Positions 50,348 to 59,387 of a stretch of 64,000 nucleotides of DNA are shown one piece after another. A program made the translations under genes and the position numbers. A model generated the notes under the pieces. That model was not told the origin of the DNA, made no database searches, and saw only the letters and a list, made by a program, of their open reading frames with translations. The stretch is from Paenibacillus_AR sp051594765 (GTDB lineage: Bacteria > Bacillota > Bacilli > Paenibacillales > NBRC-103111): NCBI RefSeq assembly GCF_051594765.1, contig NZ_JBPPGJ010000025.1:4297-68296 (forward strand). The letters are read 5' to 3'. How positions within the stretch are numbered: the stretch's first letter is position 1; each line of letters opens with the position of its first letter.

Positions 50348-51209
50348 CTTGAATCTTCAGAAGTTGGAGAACCAGATCCGGCTGTGGCTGGAGGAGGATA
50401 TCGGCACCGGCGACATCACCACGATGACCACCGTACCTTTAGACCAAGAGTCTAAAGGTATTCTTCATGTGAAAGAGGGCGGCATCGTTGCAGGCATTCC
50501 GGTAGCGGCCGCCGTCTTCCGGGTGGTGGATCCGGAGCTGGAGTTCCGCCCGATGGTGGCGGACGGCGACCGGGTAGAGAAGGGAACCGTCCTCGCGGAG
50601 GTGCACGGCAATACGCGGAGCATTTTGCTGGGCGAACGGCTTGCGTTGAACCTGATGCAGCGTCTGTCGGGCATCGCCACCCGGACGAGGCAGTATGTGG
50701 ATGCGCTGGAGGGGCTGCCGGCTCGTCTGGTGGACACCCGCAAGACCACACCGGGGCACCGGATGCTGGAGAAGTATGCGGTTCGCGTAGGCGGCGGCCA
50801 TAACCACCGCTTCGGCTTGTATGACGCCGTCATGATCAAGGACAACCATATCAAGGGCGCAGGCGGCATTCCCCAGGCGGTGGCCGCAGCCCGCAGCCAG
50901 ATCCCCCACACGATGAAGATCGAGGTGGAGGTGGAGAACTTCAACCAGCTTCAACAGGCGTTGGAAGCGGGAGCGGACATCATCATGCTGGACAACATGA
51001 AGCCGGCAGACATGAAGGAAGCCGTCCGGTTCATGAAAGAAAAAAGCCCGCATATCTTGATAGAGGCGTCGGGGAGCGTAACCTTGGAAACCATCAAGAG
51101 CATTGCCGAGACCGGGGTGGATGTGATCTCCGTCGGGCGGCTGACCTACTCCGTCCATGCCCTGGACATCAGCCTCGACCTGAATGAAAGGAAGGACCAA
51201 CACCTATGA
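50340..51209 (+). CDS. nadC: Nicotinate-nucleotide pyrophosphorylase (carboxylating)
   Basis: NadC turns quinolinate and PRPP into nicotinate mononucleotide. The 289-residue protein has E-E-D-I-G-T-G-D-I-T-T, D-T-R-K-T-T-P-G, G-G-G-H-N-H-R-F-G-L and the catalytic lysine region M-I-K-D-N-H. It overlaps nadB by eight bases. A perfect 11-bp inverted repeat (50434-50444 with 50450-50460) lies inside its coding sequence. Confidence 0.96.
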   Translation: MYNLNLQKLENQIRLWLEEDIGTGDITTMTTVPLDQESKGILHVKEGGIVAGIPVAAAVFRVVDPELEFRPMVADGDRVEKGTVLAEVHGNTRSILLGERLALNLMQRLSGIATRTRQYVDALEGLPARLVDTRKTTPGHRMLEKYAVRVGGGHNHRFGLYDAVMIKDNHIKGAGGIPQAVAAARSQIPHTMKIEVEVENFNQLQQALEAGADIIMLDNMKPADMKEAVRFMKEKSPHILIEASGSVTLETIKSIAETGVDVISVGRLTYSVHALDISLDLNERKDQHL

Positions 51210-51991
51210 TCCTGGTCGTCGACGTCGGCAATACCAATATCGTACTCGGGGTGTACGAGGGCAAGAAGCTCCTGCATCATTGGCGGATCAGCACCAACCG
51301 CTCGGCTACGGCGGATGAGTACGGCATTACGATCTTTAACCTGTTCGCTCACAGCGGGCTGAAGCTGGAGACCATGGAAGGCGTGATTATCTCCTCTGTG
51401 GTGCCTCCTCTGATGTTTGCCTTGGAAACCATGTGTAAAAAATATATCAAGAAGGATCCCTTGATCGTCGGTCCCGGCATCAAGACCGGGCTCAGCATCC
51501 GCTACGAGAACCCGAGGGAGGTCGGTGCAGACCGCATCGTCAACGCGGTGGCGGGCCTGGAGCTGTATGGCCCTCCGCTCATCATCGTGGACTTCGGCAC
51601 GGCCACCACCTTCTGCTACATCGACGAGCAGGCCCAATACATAGGCGGCGCCATCGCCCCGGGCATCGGCATCTCCACCGAGGCCTTGTACCAGCGGGCG
51701 GCGAAGCTGCCGCGCATCGAGCTGGTGAAGCCGAAGAGCACGGTAGGACGGAATACGATCACCTCCATGCAGGCGGGGATCATCTACGGCTTCGCCGGAC
51801 AAGTGGACGGAATCGTGCAGCGGATTAAGGAGGAGTTCGGCACAGAGCCGACGGTGGTCGCCACCGGAGGACTGGCGGAGCTCATCTCCGCGGAATCGCG
51901 GACCATTGATATCGTGAATCCTCAGCTAACCCTTCAGGGACTGCAATTAATCTACGAGCGCAACCGGGCGGAAGCATCCTCCACCCGATAA
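51206..51991 (+). CDS. coaX: Type III pantothenate kinase
   Basis: CoaX phosphorylates pantothenate, the first step to coenzyme A. The 261-residue ASKHA-fold protein shows D-V-G-N-T-N-I-V-L-G, G-A-D-R-I-V-N-A and D-F-G-T-A-T-T-F. It overlaps nadC by four bases (ATGA), so the nad genes and coaX are coupled here; in B. subtilis coaX follows ftsH directly. Confidence 0.96.
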   Translation: MILVVDVGNTNIVLGVYEGKKLLHHWRISTNRSATADEYGITIFNLFAHSGLKLETMEGVIISSVVPPLMFALETMCKKYIKKDPLIVGPGIKTGLSIRYENPREVGADRIVNAVAGLELYGPPLIIVDFGTATTFCYIDEQAQYIGGAIAPGIGISTEALYQRAAKLPRIELVKPKSTVGRNTITSMQAGIIYGFAGQVDGIVQRIKEEFGTEPTVVATGGLAELISAESRTIDIVNPQLTLQGLQLIYERNRAEASSTR

Positions 51992-52029
51992 GGGAGGACG
52001 TCCGGGTTAACGACATGAAGGAGTGAGCA

Positions 52030-52917
52030 TTGTTGAAGGACCAATTGATAAGAGCGACGGGCCTTAACGGTAAAGTGCGGGCGTTCGCCGCAAGAACCAC
52101 GGGTATCGTCGAGGAGCTGAAGCGCCGCCATACCACTTCCCCGGTGGCGACGGCGGCACTCGGCCGGACCATAACGGCCGGCGCCATGATGGGGGCTATG
52201 CTGAAGGGGGAGGAGAAGCTCACCATTCAAGTGAAGGGCGGAGGACCCATCGGCGCCGTCGTCGTGGATGCCAACGCCAAGGGCGAGGTGCGCGGGTATG
52301 TGGATGAGCCCGGCGTCATGCTGCCGCCGAATGCGGTCGGCAAGCTGGACGTGGCCGGGGCCGTGGGAACGGACGGTTTTCTCTATGTCGTGAAGGATCT
52401 GGGGCTGAAGGAGCCGTACAGCGGAAGCATCCCGATCCATTCGGGGGAGCTGGCGGAGGACTTTACCTACTATTTCGCCAAGTCGGAGCAGACGCCGTCC
52501 GCCGTATCCCTGGGCGTCCTGTTCGAGAAGGGCGAGTATACCGTCAAAGCAGCGGGAGGCTTCATCATTCAGCTGCTTCCGGGCTTGACGGATGAGGAGA
52601 TCGATGAGATCGAAGGCCGGCTCGGCAGCCTGCCCCCGATAACGACCATGCTGGACGACGGGCTGGAGCTGGATGAGATTCTGGCCAACGTGCTCGGGAT
52701 GGTACAGATTCATGAGACCATGGATCTGCAATTCAAGTGCAAGTGCTCCCGGGAGCGGGTGGAGCAGACACTGATCAGCCTAGGCCGGGAGGAACTGAAC
52801 AGCCTGATCGACGAAGAGGGCAAGGCGGAGGTGCACTGCCACTTCTGCAACGAAACCTATCTGTTCGAGGGGCCCGAGCTTCGCAAGCTGTCGGAGCAGC
52901 TGGGGGCCTCCAAGTAA
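52030..52917 (+). CDS. hslO: Redox-regulated chaperone Hsp33
   Basis: Hsp33 is a holdase switched on by oxidation. The 295-residue protein ends in the zinc-binding redox switch C-x-C (K-C-K-C-S) and C-x-x-C (C-H-F-C). The N-terminal fold with T-G-L-N-G-K-V-R-A-F and G-P-I-G-A-V-V-V-D is typical. The start is one of two TTG codons at 52030 and 52033 after AAGGAG. Confidence 0.96.
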   Translation: MLKDQLIRATGLNGKVRAFAARTTGIVEELKRRHTTSPVATAALGRTITAGAMMGAMLKGEEKLTIQVKGGGPIGAVVVDANAKGEVRGYVDEPGVMLPPNAVGKLDVAGAVGTDGFLYVVKDLGLKEPYSGSIPIHSGELAEDFTYYFAKSEQTPSAVSLGVLFEKGEYTVKAAGGFIIQLLPGLTDEEIDEIEGRLGSLPPITTMLDDGLELDEILANVLGMVQIHETMDLQFKCKCSRERVEQTLISLGREELNSLIDEEGKAEVHCHFCNETYLFEGPELRKLSEQLGASK

Positions 52918-52968
52918 TCCGCTCGTCCGCACGGAGCTAGGTAGAGAGAGGCACAAGAGGAGATTAGG

Positions 52969-53907
52969 ATGAGAAACATCAAGCTGTTATGGGGACTCAC
53001 CGTGATCCTGTCGGCAGCGGTGCTGGTGCTGGGGCTCTTGGTCATCCGGCTCTCCGGAAGAGAGCAGGGGCTGCCGGACGCAGCGGCCCCGGATCCGGAG
53101 GCGGAGCGGGTGGTGGCCAAGATCGGCGGAAGGGAATTTACGCTTGGCGTGCTCGAGGAGCAGCTCATGGATAAGCACGGGGCCGAGCTGATCAACCAGC
53201 TGCTGGACCGGGAGGCCGTGCGTCTGGAGAGCGAGCGGATTGCGGTGAAGGTCACCCGGGAAGAAGTGGACCGGGAATTGAAGCGGATGCAGCAGGGCTA
53301 CGACAGCGAAGAGCAGTTCTACGAATCGATGAAGACCCAAGTCGGCATGTCGAAGGAAGAGATCCGCGAGGATGTCTACTACAAGCTGCTTCTGGATGCG
53401 GTGGCGACGTCCAGCATCAAGGTATCGGGTGCGGAGGTGGACGCGTACATCAAGGAGCATCCGGAGGAGTTCCATATGGCTTCGCTGCTTCGGATCGGAG
53501 TCATTGTGAACAAGACGGCCGACCAGGCCAAGAGAACCCTCGAGCTGTTCAGATCCGGCAAGGATTTCGCCCAGCTGGCCAAGGAGAGATCCTTGGACAC
53601 CGCTTCGGCGGCGGAGGGTGGTGATTTGGGCTGGGTGGAGGATAACGATCCCTTCATTCCGCAGGAGTATCTGAAGGCCGCCCGTACGCTGAAGGTGGGG
53701 GACGTTGCCGGACCGGTGGAGACCGATGGCGGCTTCGCCGTAATCCTGCTGAAGGATAAGAAGGATCAGAGCAAGGGCTCCATGGAGGAGATCCGGGCAA
53801 GAGTCACCAAGCAGCTTGCGCTCCAGAAGGCCCCTCCCCTGCAGGATATCCTCCAATCGCTCCGTAAAAAATACGATGCCGTTATTCTCGATCCGGCCTT
53901 GAAATGA
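52969..53907 (+). CDS. yacD: PrsA/SurA-like peptidyl-prolyl isomerase (YacD)
   Basis: A 312-residue extracytoplasmic parvulin-type protein anchored by an N-terminal membrane helix (about 8-28) without a lipobox. A SurA-like helical domain (about 45-155) is followed by a PpiC domain (about 160-270: F-A-Q-L-A-K-E-R-S and G-G-D-L-G-W-V). Position between hslO and cysK matches yacD of B. subtilis. Ribosome site GAGGAG. Confidence 0.86.
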   Translation: MRNIKLLWGLTVILSAAVLVLGLLVIRLSGREQGLPDAAAPDPEAERVVAKIGGREFTLGVLEEQLMDKHGAELINQLLDREAVRLESERIAVKVTREEVDRELKRMQQGYDSEEQFYESMKTQVGMSKEEIREDVYYKLLLDAVATSSIKVSGAEVDAYIKEHPEEFHMASLLRIGVIVNKTADQAKRTLELFRSGKDFAQLAKERSLDTASAAEGGDLGWVEDNDPFIPQEYLKAARTLKVGDVAGPVETDGGFAVILLKDKKDQSKGSMEEIRARVTKQLALQKAPPLQDILQSLRKKYDAVILDPALK

Positions 53908-53925
53908 CGGGGACATGAATTCCTG

Positions 53926-53954
53926 TTGACAATTACCACAACACTTGGTAATAT
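53926..53954 (+). promoter_or_regulatory. cysK promoter
   Basis: TTGACA (53926-53931) and TAATAT (53949-53954), 17-base spacer. Downstream, GATTACTCGGAATAAC (53975-53990) is a loose palindrome that could be an operator; CymR controls cysK in B. subtilis, but I cannot confirm a CymR box. Confidence 0.75.
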
Positions 53955-54016
53955 TGAAATCAATAAAACCTAGTAGATTACTCGGAATAACAAACGTTAA
54001 CAGGAGGGACTTTATC

Positions 54017-54955
54017 ATGGCTAAATTGGTCCAGAACATTACTCAATTAATCGGCGACACCCCGCTGGTCCGTCTGAATAAGATCGTTCCGGAAGACAGC
54101 GCGGAAGTTTATGTGAAGCTGGAATACCAGAATCCGGGCTCCAGCGTGAAGGACCGGATCGCTATCAGCATGGTGGAGGTTGCCGAGAAGGAAGGCAAGC
54201 TGAAGCCGGGCGCTACCATCATCGAGCCGACCTCCGGCAATACCGGCATCGGTCTGGCTATGGTTGCCGCAGCCAAGGGCTACAAGGCCATTCTGGTCAT
54301 GCCGGAGACCATGTCCATGGAGCGCCGCAACCTGCTGCGCGCCTACGGCGCCCAACTGGTGCTTACTCCCGGAGCCGAAGGCATGAAGGGAGCGATCCGC
54401 CGTGCGGAGGAGCTGCAGGCCGAGAACCCGGATTATTTCATGCCGCAGCAGTTCAAGAACCAAGCGAACGTGAAGGTTCACCGCGAGACCACCGGACCGG
54501 AGATCGTCGAAGCCATCAAGAGCTACGACGGCAAGCTGGACGCCTTCGTGGCCGGCATCGGTACCGGCGGCACCATCACCGGCACCGGCGAGGTTCTGAA
54601 GCAGAACTTCCCGGGCATCAAGATCATCGCCGTTGAGCCAAGCGCTTCCCCGGTGCTGTCCGGCGGCAAGCCGGGCCCGCACAAGATCCAAGGCATCGGC
54701 GCAGGCTTCGTTCCGGATATTCTCAACACCGAGATCTATGACCAGATCATCCCCGTCGACAATGACGACGCCTTCGATACCTCCCGCCGCGTTGCGCGCG
54801 AAGAGGGGATCCTGGGCGGCATCTCCTCCGGCGCCGCTATCTTCGCCGCGCTGCAGGTGGCGAAGCAGCTGGGCAAGGGCAAGCGGGTCGTAGCTGTTCT
54901 GCCTTCCAACGGCGAGCGCTACCTCTCCACTCCGCTGTACCAATTCGAAGACTAA
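54017..54955 (+). CDS. cysK: Cysteine synthase (O-acetylserine sulfhydrylase)
   Basis: CysK makes cysteine from O-acetylserine and sulfide with PLP. The 312-residue protein has P-G-S-S-V-K-D-R with the PLP lysine, T-S-G-N-T-G-I-G, G-I-G-T-G-G-T-I-T-G and G-I-S-S-G-A. ATG 54017 follows AGGAGGG; the frame upstream to 53945 overlaps the promoter. Confidence 0.97.
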   Translation: MAKLVQNITQLIGDTPLVRLNKIVPEDSAEVYVKLEYQNPGSSVKDRIAISMVEVAEKEGKLKPGATIIEPTSGNTGIGLAMVAAAKGYKAILVMPETMSMERRNLLRAYGAQLVLTPGAEGMKGAIRRAEELQAENPDYFMPQQFKNQANVKVHRETTGPEIVEAIKSYDGKLDAFVAGIGTGGTITGTGEVLKQNFPGIKIIAVEPSASPVLSGGKPGPHKIQGIGAGFVPDILNTEIYDQIIPVDNDDAFDTSRRVAREEGILGGISSGAAIFAALQVAKQLGKGKRVVAVLPSNGERYLSTPLYQFED

Positions 54956-54981
54956 TCCGGAGGATGGACCATCCGGTACCC

Positions 54982-55018
54982 GCCTGTCTGAAGCGTCGCT
55001 TCAGACAGGCTTTTTTTT
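54982..55018 (+). terminator. Terminator after cysK
   Basis: A perfect 13-bp stem (GCCTGTCTGAAGC with its complement), three-base loop, then eight T's. Confidence 0.95.
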
Positions 55019-55049
55019 GCAGGAAGGCCGGGATTGCCGCTTATTCGGG

Positions 55050-55078
55050 TTGACTTTGGTCGTGTTACACCACATACT
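55050..55078 (+). promoter_or_regulatory. Promoter for the folate operon
   Basis: TTGACT (55050-55055) and CATACT (55073-55078), 17-base spacer, before pabB. Confidence 0.5.
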
Positions 55079-55115
55079 AACCCTAATTAATGCGAAGGTT
55101 GGGGGAGGACGGGCA

Positions 55116-56672
55116 GTGAACATCACATCAAGGCAGGATTGGGACGGATGGCGCGCCTCCTGCACCATGCTGCCTTACGTACTGGCAGTGAAGCTTGCGA
55201 CGGGCCGGATGCCGGGCTGGGACGAACTGTGGAGCCGGGCGGGCCGGGAGGCCTTCGTGCTCGAGAGCGGCAAGGGAGGCCGGTATACCATCGCCGGCAT
55301 ACATCCCGTTTCCGTGATCCGGGGCAAGGGGCGCACTGCTCTGATCCGGGAAGGTACCGGAGAGTCCGGATCCGAACGGCGGGAGGAAGGCGCCCCGCTA
55401 GATCTCATCCAAGCCTGGATGGCTCCTTACCGCTCCCCCAAGGTAGAGGGGGCGCCGAAGTTTACGGGCGGCTGTGTCGGCTTCTTGGGCTACGACGTAG
55501 TCCGCTCGCTGGAACGGCTTCCGGAACGGGCGGCGGATGACCTGGGCATCCCGGACTATGTGATGATGCGCTTCGAGGAGATCTGGATCGTGGACCAGGA
55601 AGAGCAGATGCTCTACTGCTGCGTCCAGACTCCGGTCCCGGCCCAAGCTTCCGACGATTGGACGGATGCCGCCTATGCCCGGGCGGCGGAACGGGCAGAG
55701 GCTATGCGGGAAATATGGCTCCAGTGGCAGAAGGGCGATGCGGCGGCGGCTGCTGCGGAGCGAAGCCGCACCATGGCCGCCCTCTTGGGAGAGGAAGAGG
55801 ATCCGTCATCTTTTGATCCGGAACGGCTGGAGGGGCTGGAGAGAGCCTTCGACAAAGAGGCGTTCATGAGCGCGGTAGAGCGGATTCGGGAGTATATCGC
55901 AGCAGGGGACGTGTTCCAGGTGAACCTGTCCGTCCGGCAGAGCCGTAGGCTGATCTCGCGCCCGGAGCATCTCTACGAATGGCTCCGGGTGTTGAATCCG
56001 TCTCCCTATATGGGAATGCTCCGGCTGGGTGACTTCGATCTGGTATCCGCCTCGCCGGAGCTGCTGGTGCAGGTGGAGGGCCATCAGGTGCGGACCCGCC
56101 CGATAGCCGGCACGCGGAAGAGGGGGGCCTCGCCCGAGGAGGACCGCCGGATGCGGGACGAGCTCCTGCACAATGAGAAGGAGCGGGCCGAGCACATCAT
56201 GCTGGTGGATCTGGAGCGCAATGATCTGGGCCGCATCTCCAAGTACGGCACGGTTCGGGTGACGGAGCTTATGGCCATCGAGTATTACTCTCACGTCATG
56301 CATATCGTCTCGGAGGTCACGGGGGAGCTGGCAGAGGGCCGGGACGCCTACGATGTGGCGGCGGCGGCTTTTCCCGGGGGAACCATCACGGGCGCTCCCA
56401 AGGTCCGGACCATGGAGATCATCGAGGAGCTGGAGCCCGTCCGCCGCGGACCGTATACCGGGTCTATCGGCTGGATTGACTATAATGGCAACATGGAATT
56501 AAATATAATTATCCGTACGCTGCTGGCGTGCGGGGATCGTGCTTACGTGCAGGCCGGGGCGGGAATCGTCATCGATTCGGTGCCCGAGCGCGAATACAAG
56601 GAATCGCTGAGCAAGGCCAAGGCCTTATGGAAGGCCGTCGACATCTGCGAGAAGAACCGGCTGTGGGAGTAA
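55116..56672 (+). CDS. pabB: Aminodeoxychorismate synthase component I (PabB)
   Basis: PabB converts chorismate to aminodeoxychorismate using ammonia from PabA. The 518-residue protein has the TrpE/PabB N-domain and the chorismate-binding domain (D-V-F-Q-V-N-L-S, H-I-M-L-V-D-L-E-R-N-D-L-G, G-A-P-K-V-R). The active-site motif is P-I-A-G-T-R-K-R-G, the form usual in anthranilate synthase, not the P-I-K-G-T of E. coli PabB. The folate-gene neighbourhood supports PabB. GTG 55116 follows GGGGGAGG. Confidence 0.92.
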   Translation: MNITSRQDWDGWRASCTMLPYVLAVKLATGRMPGWDELWSRAGREAFVLESGKGGRYTIAGIHPVSVIRGKGRTALIREGTGESGSERREEGAPLDLIQAWMAPYRSPKVEGAPKFTGGCVGFLGYDVVRSLERLPERAADDLGIPDYVMMRFEEIWIVDQEEQMLYCCVQTPVPAQASDDWTDAAYARAAERAEAMREIWLQWQKGDAAAAAAERSRTMAALLGEEEDPSSFDPERLEGLERAFDKEAFMSAVERIREYIAAGDVFQVNLSVRQSRRLISRPEHLYEWLRVLNPSPYMGMLRLGDFDLVSASPELLVQVEGHQVRTRPIAGTRKRGASPEEDRRMRDELLHNEKERAEHIMLVDLERNDLGRISKYGTVRVTELMAIEYYSHVMHIVSEVTGELAEGRDAYDVAAAAFPGGTITGAPKVRTMEIIEELEPVRRGPYTGSIGWIDYNGNMELNIIIRTLLACGDRAYVQAGAGIVIDSVPEREYKESLSKAKALWKAVDICEKNRLWE

Positions 56673-56698
56673 CCCACAATACAGAGGAGGAACTCCGA

Positions 56699-57280
56699 AT
56701 GATACTGGTGATCGACAATTACGACTCGTTTACGTACAACCTGGTGCAATATTTGGGCGAGCTGGGCGAGAAGATAGAGGTGCGCCGCAACGACGAGATC
56801 GATATCGAAGGGATCGAGAAGCTGGCTCCCGACCATATCCTCATCTCCCCGGGACCCTGCACCCCCAATGAGGCTGGCGTGAGCTTGAGTCTGATCGAGC
56901 ACTTCAAGGGCAAGATCCCGATTCTGGGCGTCTGCTTGGGCCACCAGTCCATCGGCCAGGCCTTCGGCGGCGACGTGATTCGTGCGGAACGCCTCATGCA
57001 CGGCAAGACCTCGCCGATCCATCACGACGGCAACGGCTTGTTCGAGGGGCTTCCGAATCCCTTCACCGCCACCCGGTACCATTCCCTGATTGTGAAGCGG
57101 GAGACGCTGCCGGACTGCCTGGAGATCACCGCCTGGACCGAAGAGGGCGAGATCATGGGGCTGCGCCACAAGGAATACCCTATCGAGGGTGTCCAGTTCC
57201 ATCCGGAATCCATCATTACGGAGAACGGGCTGACCATGCTGCGCAACTTCCTGCAGAAGAGCGCGATCCAAGGAGTCTAA
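56699..57280 (+). CDS. pabA: Glutamine amidotransferase PabA (possibly shared with TrpG)
   Basis: The class I glutaminase partner of PabB. The 193-residue protein has I-D-N-Y-D-S-F-T-Y-N, oxyanion S-P-G-P-C-T-P, catalytic cysteine in G-V-C-L-G-H-Q and the H-P-E-S-I histidine/glutamate. In B. subtilis one such subunit serves both folate and tryptophan synthesis; that may hold here. Ribosome site GAGGAGG. Confidence 0.95.
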   Translation: MILVIDNYDSFTYNLVQYLGELGEKIEVRRNDEIDIEGIEKLAPDHILISPGPCTPNEAGVSLSLIEHFKGKIPILGVCLGHQSIGQAFGGDVIRAERLMHGKTSPIHHDGNGLFEGLPNPFTATRYHSLIVKRETLPDCLEITAWTEEGEIMGLRHKEYPIEGVQFHPESIITENGLTMLRNFLQKSAIQGV

Positions 57281-57282
57281 CG

Positions 57283-58170
57283 ATGATGCAAATTGCCATG
57301 AACGGCGCCTTGTGCGCCTCGGAACAAGCCGTGGTCTCGGTCTATGATCACGGTTTTCTGTATGGGATGGGTCTGTTCGAGACCTACCGGACCTATGGAG
57401 GAGCGCCCTTTCTGCTGGAGGAGCATCTCCTCCGGCTTGCCGACGGCTGCCGGGAGCTGGGGATCCGGTACGAGCCCCGTCCGGAGCACATCCGTCAATT
57501 GACGGCGAGTCTGTTGGAAGCCAACGGGCTGGAGGACGGCTACTTCCGCCTGAGCGTGTCCGCCGGGACCGAAGCGCTGGGCCTGCCGGCCGGCGATTAT
57601 GCCGAGCCCCGGGAGATTCTGTACGTGAAGACGCTGCCTCCCCGGGATGCGGAGCTCTACGAGACCGGCAAGGCGCTGCAGCTGCTGGAGACCCGGCGGA
57701 ACACCCCGGAGGGGGATATGCGGCTGAAGTCCTTCCACTACATGAACTCCATCCTGGGCAAAAGAGAGCTGGCCCGCTATCCCCGGGCCGCCGGTGCCGA
57801 GGGTCTCTTCCTGGACGATATGGGCTTCGTAGCCGAGGGTCTCGTCAGCAACGTCTTCTTCGTCCAGGACGGCGTGCTGCGCACTCCGGCCCTGGAGACC
57901 AACATCCTGCCGGGCATCACCCGGGACTGGGTGCTCCGCACGGCGGTCGCAGCGGCCGTTCTTCCTACGGAGAAGGGCTTCTACTCCTGGGACGAATTGC
58001 TGGAGGCGGACGAGATATTCGTCACGAACTCGATCCAGGAGCTGGTTCCGGTGACCCGGCTGATGGATCCGGAAGGCCATGAGGGGACTGTTTCGGACAG
58101 GAAGGCGGGGCCGGTGACCCGGCGATTGTCGGAGCTGTACCGGGAGGCCACAGGAGGAGGGGGACGATGA
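57283..58170 (+). CDS. pabC: Aminodeoxychorismate lyase
   Basis: PabC releases p-aminobenzoate and pyruvate. The 295-residue fold-type IV PLP protein has the lysine in R-L-K-S-F-H-Y-M-N-S, E-G-L-V-S-N-V-F-F and T-N-I-L-P-G-I-T-R. It is three bases after pabA and overlaps folP (ATGA). Confidence 0.94.
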   Translation: MMQIAMNGALCASEQAVVSVYDHGFLYGMGLFETYRTYGGAPFLLEEHLLRLADGCRELGIRYEPRPEHIRQLTASLLEANGLEDGYFRLSVSAGTEALGLPAGDYAEPREILYVKTLPPRDAELYETGKALQLLETRRNTPEGDMRLKSFHYMNSILGKRELARYPRAAGAEGLFLDDMGFVAEGLVSNVFFVQDGVLRTPALETNILPGITRDWVLRTAVAAAVLPTEKGFYSWDELLEADEIFVTNSIQELVPVTRLMDPEGHEGTVSDRKAGPVTRRLSELYREATGGGGR

Positions 58171-58997
58171 CCCGGAGGATCCTGAAGTGCAGGGGCCGTG
58201 ACCTGATCCTGGGAGAACGGACCCTGATTATGGGCATACTGAACGTTACCCCGGATTCATTTTCGGACGGAGGCCAGTACAACCGTTATGAGGATGCGGT
58301 GGCCCGCGCCCGCCAGCTGGTGACGGAGGGAGCGGACATCCTCGATATCGGCGGCGAATCCACCCGGCCCGGTTCGGAGCGGGTATCGGCGGAGGAGGAG
58401 CTCCGGCGGGTGATCCCGGTGATCCGGGCCGTGGCGCAGGAGGTGGGGGTGCCGATCTCCATCGATACCTACAAGGCCGGGGTGGCCCGTCAGGCACTCT
58501 TGGCCGGCGCCCATATCATCAATGACGTATGGGGCTTCAAGGAAGACCCCGATATGGCGGCGGTGGCGGCGGAGTTCGGCTGCCCCGTCATTCTGATGCA
58601 TAACCGCAAGGATGAGAACTATACGGATTACATGGCGGATGTCCTGGCCGACCTGGAGGCCAGCATCGGTCTGGCTCTGGCCGCCGGTGTCGAGCCGGGG
58701 CAGATCGTGCTGGACCCGGGCATCGGCTTCGCCAAGGACCAGACCCAGAACCTGGTGCTGCTGCAGCGTCTGGGGGAGCTGAAGCGCCTGGAATACCCCC
58801 TGCTTCTCGGGACCTCCCGGAAGCGGGTGATCCGCAATGTGCTGCAGCTCCCGCCGGATGACGTTGTGGAGGGAACGGCTGCCACGGTGGTGTTGGGTAT
58901 CGCGCAGGGAGCAGATATCATCCGCGTGCACGATGTCCGTGAGATCAAGCGGGTGGCGCTGATGACGGACGCCATTCTGCAAGCGAAGCTGCCGTAA
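58167..58997 (+). CDS. folP: Dihydropteroate synthase
   Basis: FolP joins p-aminobenzoate to the pterin; it is the sulfonamide target. The 276-residue TIM-barrel protein has I-L-N-V-T-P-D-S-F-S-D-G-G, the G-G-E-S-T-R-P-G loop, and D-P-G-I-G-F-A-K and G-T-S-R-K-R. Translationally coupled to pabC. Confidence 0.97.
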   Translation: MTRRILKCRGRDLILGERTLIMGILNVTPDSFSDGGQYNRYEDAVARARQLVTEGADILDIGGESTRPGSERVSAEEELRRVIPVIRAVAQEVGVPISIDTYKAGVARQALLAGAHIINDVWGFKEDPDMAAVAAEFGCPVILMHNRKDENYTDYMADVLADLEASIGLALAAGVEPGQIVLDPGIGFAKDQTQNLVLLQRLGELKRLEYPLLLGTSRKRVIRNVLQLPPDDVVEGTAATVVLGIAQGADIIRVHDVREIKRVALMTDAILQAKLP

Positions 58998-59017
58998 GGC
59001 GGGAGAGGAGGAGCAAG

Positions 59018-59380
59018 ATGGACCGATTGATTTTGAACCGGATGCAGTTCTTCGGGTACCACGGAGTGCTGCCGGAGGAGAACCGGCTGGGCCAGAGGTT
59101 CTATATCGATGTCGAGATGACCTTGGACCTGGGTCCCGCGGGCCGGACGGACGACCTGAACCTCACGGTGAACTATGCCAAGGCGTATGGCCGAGTGAAG
59201 GAAATCGTGGAAGGTAAGCCGTTTCAGCTTATCGAGGCGCTGGCGGAACGGGTTGCATCTGATCTGCTCCAAACTTATACTAGTATTTATGAAATCGCCG
59301 TCCGGGTCACGAAGCCACATCCGCCTTTTGACACCCACTTTGACGGAGTGACGGTAGACATTCACAGAAAGCGGGCTTAA
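59018..59380 (+). CDS. folB: Dihydroneopterin aldolase
   Basis: FolB splits dihydroneopterin to 6-hydroxymethyl-dihydropterin. The 120-residue protein has N-R-M-Q-F-F-G-Y-H-G-V-L-P-E-E with the conserved E and Y, and the K-P-H-P-P segment near the C-terminus. Ribosome site GGAGAGGAGG. Confidence 0.95.
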   Translation: MDRLILNRMQFFGYHGVLPEENRLGQRFYIDVEMTLDLGPAGRTDDLNLTVNYAKAYGRVKEIVEGKPFQLIEALAERVASDLLQTYTSIYEIAVRVTKPHPPFDTHFDGVTVDIHRKRA

Positions 59381-59387
59381 GGCAGCA

